Positions 50,510-59,224 of a stretch of 64,000 nt of DNA are shown here, one piece after another. The notes under the pieces are model-generated. The model had not been told where the DNA came from and ran no database searches. It saw only the letters and a list, made by a program, of their open reading frames with translations. The translations under genes were made by a program, and so were the position numbers. How positions within the stretch are numbered: the first letter of the stretch is position 1; each line of letters starts with the position of its first letter. This DNA is from Amycolatopsis sp. CA-230715 (lineage in GTDB: Bacteria; Actinomycetota; Actinomycetes; Mycobacteriales; Pseudonocardiaceae), in contig NZ_CP059997.1 in assembly GCF_018736145.1 (NCBI RefSeq), positions 3,533,501 through 3,597,500 on the forward strand, written 5' to 3'.

Positions 50510-51088
50510 TCACCGCTCGGCGGCGATCCGCTGCACGATCGGGACCAGATCGCTCGCGAGCAGTTCGCGCAGCAGGACAGCGGCGACGCGCTGCTTCTTG
50601 TCGACCACGATCGTCGACGGGATGATGTTGCGCGGATACCCGGTGAGCTGCACGAGCGACCGGCCGGGCGGGTCGTAGATCGACGGGTAGGTCAGGCCGC
50701 GGTCGCGCATGAAGTCCTGCGGCGCGGAGCGATCCCTGTCCTGGACGTCGAGCCCAAGCACCTGCACCCCAGCCGCCTTCGTCTGCTGGTAGGTCTTCTC
50801 CATCTCCGGCGACTCGTGGCGGCACGGCGCGCACCACTGGCCCCACAGGTTGATCACCACGACCTTGCCCGCGTAGTCCGCGACCGAGAGCTGCTTGCCG
50901 GGGTTCATCAGGTCCTCACCGGACAGCTTCGGGATCGGCTGCCGGTCACCGCCGTCGTAGAAGTTGTCGAGTTTGCCCTTCGGCGAGACGAAGTTGAACG
51001 TGTCGCCGCCCGGCTTCGCGTCCTTGTCGGCGGCACAGCCGGTGACCAACAGCACGGCGCCGACCGCCAGCGCCAAGAGCCTCTTCAT
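50510..51088 (-). CDS. TlpA/ResA-like thiol-disulfide lipoprotein
   Basis: A 192-residue exported thioredoxin-fold protein. A lipoprotein signal ends in the lipobox LVTGC (C18). The active site is WGQWCAPC (C86, C89) with the TlpA-type GRSLVQLTGYPRNIIPSTIVVD cis-Pro region. It should accept electrons from CcdA and reduce apocytochrome c. ATG 51088 overlaps the histidine phosphatase stop by 4 bp. Order hemL, phosphatase, tlpA matches Rv0524-Rv0526. Confidence 0.92.
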   Translation of the reverse strand: MKRLLALAVGAVLLVTGCAADKDAKPGGDTFNFVSPKGKLDNFYDGGDRQPIPKLSGEDLMNPGKQLSVADYAGKVVVINLWGQWCAPCRHESPEMEKTYQQTKAAGVQVLGLDVQDRDRSAPQDFMRDRGLTYPSIYDPPGRSLVQLTGYPRNIIPSTIVVDKKQRVAAVLLRELLASDLVPIVQRIAAER

Positions 51089-51714
51089 GCGCCGGTGACC
51101 TTCGGGTCGGTCGCGCCTGCGGGTTCGCTGTAGACGATCCGGACCAGCTCTTCCCCGGAGAACACCAGGCTGGTCAGCGACGCGAGCGAGCACTGCCGCT
51201 GCCGGGGGTCGTGCCACAGCCGCTTCGCCTCGAGGAACCGGCGCAGGGTCCAGATCGGCAACTGGTGCGAAACGCACAGCGCCTCGTGCCCTTCGGCCGC
51301 CGCGCGCGCCCGGTAGACGGCCCCGAGCATGCGGTGCGCGATCTCGACGTAGGGCTCGCCCCACGACGGCTTGAACGGGTTGCGCAGCTTCGGCCAGTGC
51401 TTCGGCTCTCGCAGCGCGCCGTCGCCGACGGCGACTCGCTCACCCTCGAACAGGTTCCCCGCTTCGATGAGCCGGTCGTCGGTGGCGACATCGATGCGGT
51501 GCGCGCCCGCGATCGGGGCGGCGGTTTCCTGCGCCCGCTGCAGCGGCGACGCCACGACGTGCGCGATGTCGTGCCCGGCGAGCGCCTCGGCGACGGTCAG
51601 CGCCTGCCGCTGGCCGCGTTCGGACAGCCGGTACCCGGGCAGGCGGCCGTACAGGACCTTCTCCGGGTTGTGCACCTCTCCATGCCGCAGAAGGTGCACG
51701 ACGGTGCTGGTCAC
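51085..51714 (-). CDS. histidine phosphatase superfamily protein
   Basis: This encodes 209 residues from GTG 51714, overlapping the hemL stop. The phosphohistidine motif LLRHGEVHNPEK (H11) and the second histidine in ALCVSHQLPIW define the phosphoglycerate-mutase-like fold. Conserved in this place in mycobacteria (Rv0525), suggesting a link with heme or cytochrome c formation, but the substrate is unknown. Confidence 0.88.
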   Translation of the reverse strand: MTSTVVHLLRHGEVHNPEKVLYGRLPGYRLSERGQRQALTVAEALAGHDIAHVVASPLQRAQETAAPIAGAHRIDVATDDRLIEAGNLFEGERVAVGDGALREPKHWPKLRNPFKPSWGEPYVEIAHRMLGAVYRARAAAEGHEALCVSHQLPIWTLRRFLEAKRLWHDPRQRQCSLASLTSLVFSGEELVRIVYSEPAGATDPKVTGA

Positions 51715-53015
51715 GACGCCACCGCTTCGGCGGCGGCACGGGCGGCGTGCGGCAGCGCGGACTCGATGACCTCGAACGCGGCGTCGTCCATCGCGGCGTT
51801 CACGAACCAGGCTTCGAACGCGCTCGGCGGCGGGTAGACGCCGCGGTCGAGCAGCGCGTGGAAGAACGCCGGGAAGCGCCAGGTCTCGGCGTTGGCTGCG
51901 TCGTGGTAGTTCCGCACCGGCTCCTCGCGGAAGAAGACGCTCACCAGGTTGCCCGCGAAGGCCACGGTGTGGGCGACGCCCGCCTCGGTCAGCGCGTCGG
52001 CGAACAGCGCGCCGAGCCGCTGCGAATTCGCGTCGAGCGCGCGGTAGACGTCTTCGTCGGCGGCGCGCAGCGTGGCCAGCCCGCTGGCGACGGCGACGGG
52101 GTTCCCCGAAAGCGTGCCCGCCTGGTACACGGGGCCGCCGGGGGCGAGGCGCGCCATCACGTCGGCGCGGCCGCCGAAGGCCGCGGCGGGCAGCCCGCCC
52201 GACATCACTTTGCCGAAGGTGTAGAGATCGCCGCGCACCCGTTCGAGGCCGAACCAGCCCGCGCGCGAGACGCGGAACCCGGTCATCACCTCGTCCATGA
52301 TCAACAGCGCGCCGTGCTCGTGCGCGAGATCGAGCAGCGCCTGGTTGAAGCCCTCGTCCGGGGCGACCGCGCCCATGTTGCCCGCGGCGGCCTCGGTGAT
52401 GATCGCGGCGATCTCCCCCGGGTTGTCCACAAAGGACTGACGGACGGCGTCGATGTCGTTGTACGGCAGCACGATGGTGTCCGCCGCCTGCGCGCCGGTG
52501 ACCCCTGGCGAGGTCGGCAGGCCCAGCGTGGCGACGCCGGATCCCGCCTGGGCGAGCAGCGCGTCGACGTGGCCGTGGTAGCAACCGGCGAACTTGACGA
52601 TCTTCGACCGTTCGGTGAACCCGCGGGCGAGCCGGATCGCGCTCATCGTCGCCTCGGTGCCGGAATTGACCAGCCGCACCCGTTCGACGGGCTCGACGCG
52701 GGCGATGATCTCCTCGGCGAGTTCGACCTCACCCGTGGTCGGCGTGCCGAACGAAAGCCCGGAGGACGCCGCCTCGCGCGCCGCGGAGACGACCGCGGGA
52801 TGCGCGTGGCCGAGGATCATCGGCCCCCACGAGGACACCAGGTCCACGTAGCGGTTGCCGTCGGCGTCCCACAGGTGCGGCCCCTCGCCGCGGACCATGA
52901 AACGCGGGGTGCCGCCGACCGAGTTGAACGCGCGCACCGGCGAGTTCACCCCGCCGGGCGTGGCCGCCGTAGCGCGCGAGAACCATGACTTGGACTGCTC
53001 GACTCCTTGGCTCAC
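51711..53015 (-). CDS. hemL: glutamate-1-semialdehyde 2,1-aminomutase
   Basis: This encodes 434 residues from GTG 53015 (VSQGVEQSKSWFSRA). This PLP enzyme makes 5-aminolevulinate from the product of HemA. The PLP lysine is K269 in YTFGKVMSGGLPAAAFGG; TPGGVNSPVRAF, NSGTEATMSAIRLARG and MDEVMTGFRVS are hallmarks. The stretch AAIITEAAAGNMG replaces the more usual EPVAGNMG, keeping the glutamate. It heads a coupled set with the phosphatase and tlpA. Confidence 0.95.
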   Translation of the reverse strand: MSQGVEQSKSWFSRATAATPGGVNSPVRAFNSVGGTPRFMVRGEGPHLWDADGNRYVDLVSSWGPMILGHAHPAVVSAAREAASSGLSFGTPTTGEVELAEEIIARVEPVERVRLVNSGTEATMSAIRLARGFTERSKIVKFAGCYHGHVDALLAQAGSGVATLGLPTSPGVTGAQAADTIVLPYNDIDAVRQSFVDNPGEIAAIITEAAAGNMGAVAPDEGFNQALLDLAHEHGALLIMDEVMTGFRVSRAGWFGLERVRGDLYTFGKVMSGGLPAAAFGGRADVMARLAPGGPVYQAGTLSGNPVAVASGLATLRAADEDVYRALDANSQRLGALFADALTEAGVAHTVAFAGNLVSVFFREEPVRNYHDAANAETWRFPAFFHALLDRGVYPPPSAFEAWFVNAAMDDAAFEVIESALPHAARAAAEAVAS

Positions 53016-53038
53016 CCGCCCAGTCTCGCAAACCCCGG

Positions 53039-53515
53039 TCAGTTGCCCCGTGCGGGCTGCTGGGTGATCGACTGCGCGGCCACCGTCCCGTCGGCGCCGG
53101 TTGTGCCCTGAACGGCGACCGTGGAGCCGGGCGCCAGGTCCGCGAGCGCGCCGGGCTTGCTCAGGCCGACCTTTGTCGAGTCCGTTGTGGACACCGAGAC
53201 TTCGTTGCCCTGCATGGTTTTCACGTAGACCGTGCTGCCCTCGATCCGTTCGACGGTGCCCACGGTGCCGCCACGGCCCGCTTGCCGCCCTGCCTGCTGC
53301 CCGGCCGCCTGCTGAGGCCGCGCCGACGGCTGGCTCGACGTCGCGGCGTGCGTCCACGCCCCCGCGCCGAAGGAAACCGCGACCAGTAGTACCGCCGTCA
53401 GGACCAGAGTGGACTTGCCGACAGGCGTGCCCGCCCGCTTCATTTCGGCGGCGAGATCCTCATCACTGACCGGCGTGGTCAGCAGCAGCTCCTTGGTGAT
53501 TTCCTCTTCGGGCAC
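53039..53515 (-). CDS. membrane-anchored DUF5666-like protein
   Basis: A 158-residue protein with an N-terminal cytosolic segment, one transmembrane helix (LVLTAVLLVAVSFGAGAW), a Q/R-rich linker and an extracytoplasmic small beta domain (GTVGTVERIEGSTVYVKTMQGNEVSVS, GSTVAVQGTTGADGTVAAQSI) like DUF5666/OB-type domains. It starts 10 bp after the ABC permease gene ends and so belongs to the MacAB-like operon, perhaps as an accessory envelope component. Function unknown. Confidence 0.7.
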   Translation of the reverse strand: MPEEEITKELLLTTPVSDEDLAAEMKRAGTPVGKSTLVLTAVLLVAVSFGAGAWTHAATSSQPSARPQQAAGQQAGRQAGRGGTVGTVERIEGSTVYVKTMQGNEVSVSTTDSTKVGLSKPGALADLAPGSTVAVQGTTGADGTVAAQSITQQPARGN

Positions 53516-53525
53516 CGAAAGCTCC

Positions 53526-54724
53526 TCACTCGTGACGCAGCGCGTCGATCGGGCGCAGCGACGCGGCGCGGTTCGCCGGGAAGCTGCCGAAGAACAGGCC
53601 GATCACGGCCGAAACACCGAACGCGAGCACGATCGAGGGCACCGAAAGCACCGGGGTGATCCCGGCGATCGTGAACCGGCTGCCGACGACGCCGATCAGC
53701 ACCCCGAGGAGCCCGCCGAACAGGCTCAGCATCGTCGCCTCGGCGAGGAACTGGCCGAGGATCGCCGACCGCGGCGCGCCGATCGCCTTCCGGATGCCGA
53801 TCTCCCTGATCCGCTCGGTCACCGTGACCAGCATGATGTTGGTGACGCCGATCCCGCCGACCAGCAGCGAGATCGCGGCGACGGCGGCGAGCAGCACGGT
53901 GAAGGTCCGCGTGGTTTCGGTGCGCGCCTGCAGCAACTGCTCGGAGTTGCCGATGGTGAACCCCGCGTTCTGGCCCGCGCGCACGCCGTGCCGCGCGTCC
54001 AGGATCGCGGTGATCTCGGTCTGCGCCACCGCGACCGCGTCCGCGCTCGCCGCCTGCACGACGATCTGGTTCACCGCGCCGTAGCCGGTCAGCGAGTTCT
54101 GCACGGCGGTCAGCGGCGCGATCGCCACGTCGTCCGCGTTCTGCCCGCCCGCGGTCCCCCGCGTCTGGAGCACCCCGGTCACGGTGAACTGGATGCTGTT
54201 CAGCAGCACCTTCTTGCCGACGGGCTGCTCGGTGCCGAAGATCCCCTGCGCGGCCGCCGCGCCGAGCACCACCACCTTGCGCGCCGCGGCCAGGTCTTCG
54301 GCGGTGAACGCGGCGCCCTGCGCGAGTGCCCGGTTGGTGGTGGTGAAGTACGCCGGGTCGGTTCCGGTGACCGACGCGAGGTCATAGCTGGTCCGGCCGG
54401 AGGTCGCCGTCGCCGACGTGCTCACCACCGGCGAGGCCGCTTTCACGTCCGGCGCCCCGACCGGGTCGACGAGCGCTTTCGCGTCCTGCGCGGTCAGCGG
54501 GCGCACCGGGGTGCTCTGCCCGCCGCCACGCTGCGGAGCCACCGTCAGCACGTTCGTGCCGAGGCCCTGGATGCTCGCCGCGACCGAGGCCGACGCGCCG
54601 TTGCCGACCGCGACCAGCAGGATCACCGCGGCGACGCCGATGGTGATGCCGAGGGTGGTCAGCGACGACCGGAGCTTGTTGGCGGTGAGCCCCCGCAGCG
54701 CGAACCGGAGCACCTCGAAGGCGG

Positions 54725-54728
<4 letters not shown>
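53526..54728 (-). CDS. MacB-like ABC transporter permease
   Basis: A 400-residue permease with the MacB topology: one N-terminal helix (SLTTLGITIGVAAVILLVAVG), a large extracytoplasmic MacB_PCD domain (~50-270), then three helices in the FtsX domain with LVGGIGVTNIMLVTVTERIREIGIRKAIGA. Such mechanotransmission permeases drive export or envelope processes rather than classical transport. It overlaps the ATPase stop by 4 bp. Confidence 0.9.
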
Positions 54729-55419
<691 letters not shown>

Positions 55420-55423
<4 letters not shown>

Positions 55424-56694
55424 CGCCCGCCGCCCGCTTGCCTCGGCCCGCCGCCACCGGTGCCGGGGAAACCGCCCTGGCCACCACCGGGAAAGCCGCC
55501 TTGGCCGCCACCGCGGGATCCTCCGGCGGTTTGCTGGGCACCGGTGACGACCACCCGCTGCCCCTCGGTCAGGCCCGAGGTGATCTGCACCGTCGACTCC
55601 CCTCGGATGCCGACCTGGACCGGGGTCGGCACGTTCTGCCCGTTCTCCGCCACCACGACCGTGTTCGTCATCCCGCTGGTCTGCACCGCGGCCGACGGCA
55701 CGGTCAGCGCGTCCGCCGCCTCGGCGACGGTGATCACCACGCTCGCCGACTGGCCCGGTCGCAGTCCCGCGGGCGCGCCGGTCAGCGTCAGCTTCGTGTC
55801 GTAGGAAACGGTGTTCCCGCTCGTCGTGGGAGTCAGCGCGACCGAGGCGACGCTCGCCTGCACCGGGGTGTCGGGCATCGCGTTGATCGTCACCTGCGCC
55901 TTCTGGCCCGCTTTCACCTTGCTCGCGTCGATTTCGGCGACAGCGGTGTCCACGACGAGGTGGTCGAGATCGGTCAGCACGATGAACCCGCTGCCGCTCG
56001 CGGACTGGGTGGCCGCGCCCTGCTGACCGCCCTGCGCGCCACCGGACTGGCCGCCCGCTTGCCCGCCGGAAGCCGAACCCTGCTGGGTTCCGCTCGACGC
56101 GCCACTCCCCGCCTGACTACCCGCCTGCTGGCCGACCGCGCCGTTGATCGCGGTCACCGTGCCCGCACCCGGCGCGGTCAGCACGGTGGCGTCCAGTGCG
56201 GCCTGCGCGGTCTCCACGTCCAGGTCGGCCTGGTCCACCTTGGCCTGCAACGAGGTCGTGCTTTCGGCCTGCTGCGCACTTTGCGGGGAAGTCCCCGTTT
56301 TCGTGGGGGCTGTAGTGGGCGCCGCCGCGTTCGCGTTCGCCAGGTTCTCCTTCGCGACCGCGAGGCCGTCTTTGGCGATTTCGAGCTGTTTCGACGCTTG
56401 CGCGCTGTCGATCGTCGCGAGCCGCTCGCCCGCGGTTACTTTGTCACCAACCGAAACGGGAATCGAGGTGACTTTTCCCGATTCGGCGAAATTGACGTTC
56501 GCGGAATAGCCGCTCGCGACGGCCCCCGCGGCGGAAACCGTTTCCGCGACGTCGCCCCGCACCACCGGCGTCGATCGGCTCTGCGGTTGCGCGGTGCCCT
56601 GCGCGGGCGAAAAGGCCTGATATATCCCGAAACCGGCGGCGCCGAGGAGGACGACCAGCACGCCGTTGACAAGCCAGGCACGACGTTTCGACAT
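55420..56694 (-). CDS. MacA/HlyD-like efflux adaptor
   Basis: A 424-residue protein with an N-terminal transmembrane anchor (LVNGVLVVLLGAAGFGIYQAF), a barrel-sandwich segment (SVGDKVTAGERLATIDSAQ), a short coiled-coil hairpin (~95-165), a long disordered G/S/Q insertion, and beta-barrel segments ending in a Gly/Pro-rich tail. It is the adaptor of a three-part ABC system, here in a bacterium without a classical outer membrane, so it may span the thick envelope instead. First gene of its operon. Confidence 0.88.
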
Positions 56695-56743
56695 GGCCGT
56701 AAGATTCGACGGCGCAGATGTCAGCCACCTGGGAGCGAGCTGT

Positions 56744-56760
56744 GTATTCCTTGTGAATAC
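56744..56760. promoter_or_regulatory. inverted repeat upstream of the MacAB-like operon
   Basis: GTATTC-CTTGT-GAATAC has perfect 6-bp arms in the 69-bp gap between a small membrane gene and the adaptor start. It could be an operator for the ABC operon or a weak terminator of the upstream gene. Confidence 0.4.
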
Positions 56761-56763
56761 CGC

Positions 56764-57138
56764 TCAGGCGTGGCCGGGGCCGTACGTTTCTTCCAGCGTT
56801 TCGTCCTTGCCCGGCTTGCGGCGGGACCGGTGCGGCGCGCGCACGGCGAGCAGCGTTTCCCGCGCGGCGTCCAGCAGCAGCAACGCCGCCAGCGTGCCGA
56901 GCCCGATGGCCGAGGCCATCCAGCTGCCGACGTAGCGCGTCGAAGTGAGGACCGTGCCGTCGTTCAAGGTCATGGAAATCGTGTGCACGCCCTTCGGCCA
57001 GCACACGAACGCGAACCAGACCGCGGCCGCGGCGAGCACCACTTCCGCGCCCGCGATGAGCGCGCGGCGCGGCCGGTGCAGCCGCCCGCGTTCCCGTGGT
57101 GGCGACTGCCATTCGACGGCACCGGCGAGTTCTGTCAC
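56764..57138 (-). CDS. small membrane protein, two helices
   Basis: This encodes 124 residues from GTG 57138. Two hydrophobic helices (IAGAEVVLAAAAVWFAFVCWP and MASAIGLGTLAALLLLDAA) flank an outside loop with HTISMTLNDGTVLTSTRYVG, and a basic tail follows. I do not recognise a family. It lies in a run of three small membrane-protein genes downstream of hemB, ending near the ABC operon. Confidence 0.6.
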   Translation of the reverse strand: MTELAGAVEWQSPPRERGRLHRPRRALIAGAEVVLAAAAVWFAFVCWPKGVHTISMTLNDGTVLTSTRYVGSWMASAIGLGTLAALLLLDAARETLLAVRAPHRSRRKPGKDETLEETYGPGHA

Positions 57139-57151
57139 GCCGAACAGCTTC

Positions 57152-57589
57152 TCATGGCGCTTCCGGCCGTCGCAGCGCGGACCGGAGCCCGTCGGCATCG
57201 CGCGCCCAGGCCAGGACCACGGTGTCGTCGTCCAGTTTCAGCGGGACCTCCGCGTACTTGCGCGGCACCGTCCAGCCACCGCCGAGCACCCTGGCGCCCG
57301 CGGGCGCGCCGACGTCGTCGACCTCGGCGACGCGGGCGAGTTCCAGGCTCTCGCGGCCCTGCCACAGCGTCGTCCCGGTCACCCGTACCGACAGGAACCG
57401 CCGCCGCGCGTAGATCCACGGCACCGTGATCACCATGAGGCCCGCCGCCACCACGACCCAGGCCACCGTGTGCACCGGGCCGCCGGTCGTCAGCTCGGCG
57501 ACGTAACCGAGTGCCGCGAACACCACGCTCCACACCAGGGCCCACCACGAGACCCCGTCTTCCCGGTAGCGCGTTTCCTCCGCGGTCAC
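57152..57589 (-). CDS. small membrane protein with C-terminal beta domain
   Basis: This encodes 145 residues from GTG 57589, overlapping the upstream gene by 4 bp. Two helices (VSWWALVWSVVFAALGYVAEL, HTVAWVVVAAGLMVITVPWIY) are followed by strands (FLSVRVTGTTLWQG, ARVLGGGWTVPRKYAEVPLKLDDDTVVLAW) like a PH-type domain. Family and function are not recognised. The coupling implies joint work with the 177-residue protein upstream. Confidence 0.65.
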   Translation of the reverse strand: MTAEETRYREDGVSWWALVWSVVFAALGYVAELTTGGPVHTVAWVVVAAGLMVITVPWIYARRRFLSVRVTGTTLWQGRESLELARVAEVDDVGAPAGARVLGGGWTVPRKYAEVPLKLDDDTVVLAWARDADGLRSALRRPEAP

Positions 57590-58119
57590 GGCAGCTTCCG
57601 GCCCACCTTGGGGAAGTAGCCCGCCACGCTCGGCAGGTGGATCAGCGAGATCGCGACCACGATCAGCACCGCGGCGGCGATCGAGAACAGGTTGTAGAAG
57701 ATGACCAGCTGGAAGGCCACGGTGATCACCGTCAGCACGGTCAGCACCGTGCGCGCCGACCGCGTGCCCTCGCGCATCTTGTACGCGAAGAGCCCGATGA
57801 GCAGGGCGAACACGACCGAACCGACGAGCAGCACCCACAGCAGGGTGCTGGTGCCCGAGGCGATCATGTCCGGCGCGATCGGCTTCTGCCCCGGCTTGAG
57901 CTTGACCTCGGAGTTCGCCTTGATCAGCTCGTCGATGATCTGCTGCTTGACGCTGATCGAGTAGACCTGCCCGCCGATGAGCACCACCCCGGCGACGATC
58001 CACAGCCAGAACGACGCCGCCACCAGCTTCGGCGGGTCGGCGGGTGCGACGTCGTCGCCGCTGAACCTGGGGGCGGGCGGCAAACCCTTGCTCCGCCGCT
58101 CGTCATCCGTTTCGGTCAT
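57586..58119 (-). CDS. polytopic membrane protein of unknown function
   Basis: 177 residues with about four transmembrane segments: WLWIVAGVVLIGGQVYSI, LLWVLLVGSVVFALLIGLFAY, VLTVLTVITVAFQLVIFYNLF and IAAAVLIVVAISLIH. The N-terminus is acidic and cytosolic. It starts 9 bp after hemB ends, so it may be read through from hemB. No characterised family is recognised. Confidence 0.7.
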   Translation of the reverse strand: MTETDDERRSKGLPPAPRFSGDDVAPADPPKLVAASFWLWIVAGVVLIGGQVYSISVKQQIIDELIKANSEVKLKPGQKPIAPDMIASGTSTLLWVLLVGSVVFALLIGLFAYKMREGTRSARTVLTVLTVITVAFQLVIFYNLFSIAAAVLIVVAISLIHLPSVAGYFPKVGRKLP

Positions 58120-58128
58120 GACCAGACC

Positions 58129-59100
58129 CTAGTCGAGCCAGGCGGCCGCCTCGGCCGCCCAGTAGGTGAGGACCATGTCGGCGCCCGCCCTGCGGATCGA
58201 GGTGAGCACCTCCAGGACGGTGCGTTCGCGGTCGAGCCAGCCGTTCGCCGCGGCGGCCTCGACCATCGCGTACTCGCCGGAGATGTTGTACGCCGCGACC
58301 GGGACCGGGGAGGCCTCCGCCGCCGCGCGCAGGACGTCCAAATAGGACAGTGCGGGCTTGATCATGATCGCGTCGGCGCCCTCGGCGACGTCGAGTTCGA
58401 TCTCCCGCAGCGCCTCGCGCGCGTTGCCCGGATCCTGCTGGTAGGCCTTGCGGTCGCCCTTGAGCTGCGAATCGACGGCCTCGCGGAAGGGACCGTAGAA
58501 CGCGCTGGCGTACTTCGCGGAGTAGGCGAGGACGCCGGTGTCGATGTACCCGGCGTCGTCGAGCGCTTCGCGGATCACGCCGACCTGGCCGTCCATCATG
58601 CCGCTGGGGCCGAGCAGATGCGCGCCGGCTTCGGCCTGCGCGAGCCCCATTTCGGCGTAGATCGCGAGGGTCGCGTCGTTGTCGACGCCGCCGTTGTCGT
58701 CGAGCACGCCGCAGTGGCCGTGATCGGTGAACTCGTCGAGGCAGGTGTCCGCCATCAGCACGGTGTCGTCGCCGAGTTCGGCCTTCAGATCGCGCAGCGC
58801 GACATTGAGAATGCCGTTCTCGTCGACCGCGCCGGATCCTCGCGGGTCCCTGGTGGCGGGGACGCCGAAGATCATCAGGCCGCCGACACCGGCATCGACC
58901 GCTTCGACAGCGGCCTTGCGCAGCGTGTCGCGGGTGTGCTGGACGACGCCGGGCATGCTCGAGATCGGGCGGGGCGCGTCGGCGCCCTCGGCCACGAACA
59001 TCGGCAGGATCAGCTGACGCGGGCGCAGCGTGGTCTCGCTGACCAGGCGTCGCATGGCGGGCGTCGTGCGGAGGCGACGGGGACGATGCTCAGGAAACAC
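58129..59100 (-). CDS. hemB: delta-aminolevulinic acid dehydratase (porphobilinogen synthase)
   Basis: A 323-residue TIM-barrel enzyme that joins two 5-aminolevulinates. Schiff-base lysines are K196 (YSAKYASAFYG) and K248 (MIKPALSYLD). The catalytic-metal loop reads DTCLDEFTDHGHC, with C120 and C130 kept but the middle ligand replaced by D122. The zinc triad is therefore incomplete, and a different metal dependence is possible. It is separated from hemD by a strong terminator, so it has its own promoter. Confidence 0.95.
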   Translation of the reverse strand: MFPEHRPRRLRTTPAMRRLVSETTLRPRQLILPMFVAEGADAPRPISSMPGVVQHTRDTLRKAAVEAVDAGVGGLMIFGVPATRDPRGSGAVDENGILNVALRDLKAELGDDTVLMADTCLDEFTDHGHCGVLDDNGGVDNDATLAIYAEMGLAQAEAGAHLLGPSGMMDGQVGVIREALDDAGYIDTGVLAYSAKYASAFYGPFREAVDSQLKGDRKAYQQDPGNAREALREIELDVAEGADAIMIKPALSYLDVLRAAAEASPVPVAAYNISGEYAMVEAAAANGWLDRERTVLEVLTSIRRAGADMVLTYWAAEAAAWLD

Positions 59101-59155
59101 ACAACCACGCTACGCCGCCGCCGAAAACGGGCTCGCGGGCCCTTCCCAGCTCATG

Positions 59156-59190
59156 AAGAGGCCCCCTCACTGCCAGTGAGGGGGCCTCTT
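59156..59190. terminator. strong bidirectional stem-loop between hemD and hemB
   Basis: AAGAGGCCCCCTCACTG (59156-59172) and its exact complement CAGTGAGGGGGCCTCTT (59174-59190) pair over 17 bp. A/T ends on both sides make it work either way. Confidence 0.85.
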
Positions 59191-59203
59191 GAGCGGTGTT
59201 CAA
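59189..59203. promoter_or_regulatory. TTGARCNNNGYTCAA palindrome, copy E
   Basis: TTGAGCGGTGTTCAA matches the motif perfectly, between hemD and hemB, directly beside the terminator stem. Confidence 0.45.
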
Positions 59204-59209
59204 TTCTTC

Positions 59210-59224
59210 TTGAGCGGCGCTCAG
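59210..59224. promoter_or_regulatory. TTGARCNNNGYTCAA palindrome, copy F
   Basis: TTGAGCGGCGCTCAG differs at the last base and overlaps the hemD stop codon, 21 bp from copy E. Confidence 0.4.

Noticed and set aside
56744..56775. GTGAATACCGCTCAG as a copy of the TTGARCNNNGYTCAA motif
   Set aside because: Only 9 of 12 fixed positions match; the GTATTC/GAATAC inverted repeat explains it better.
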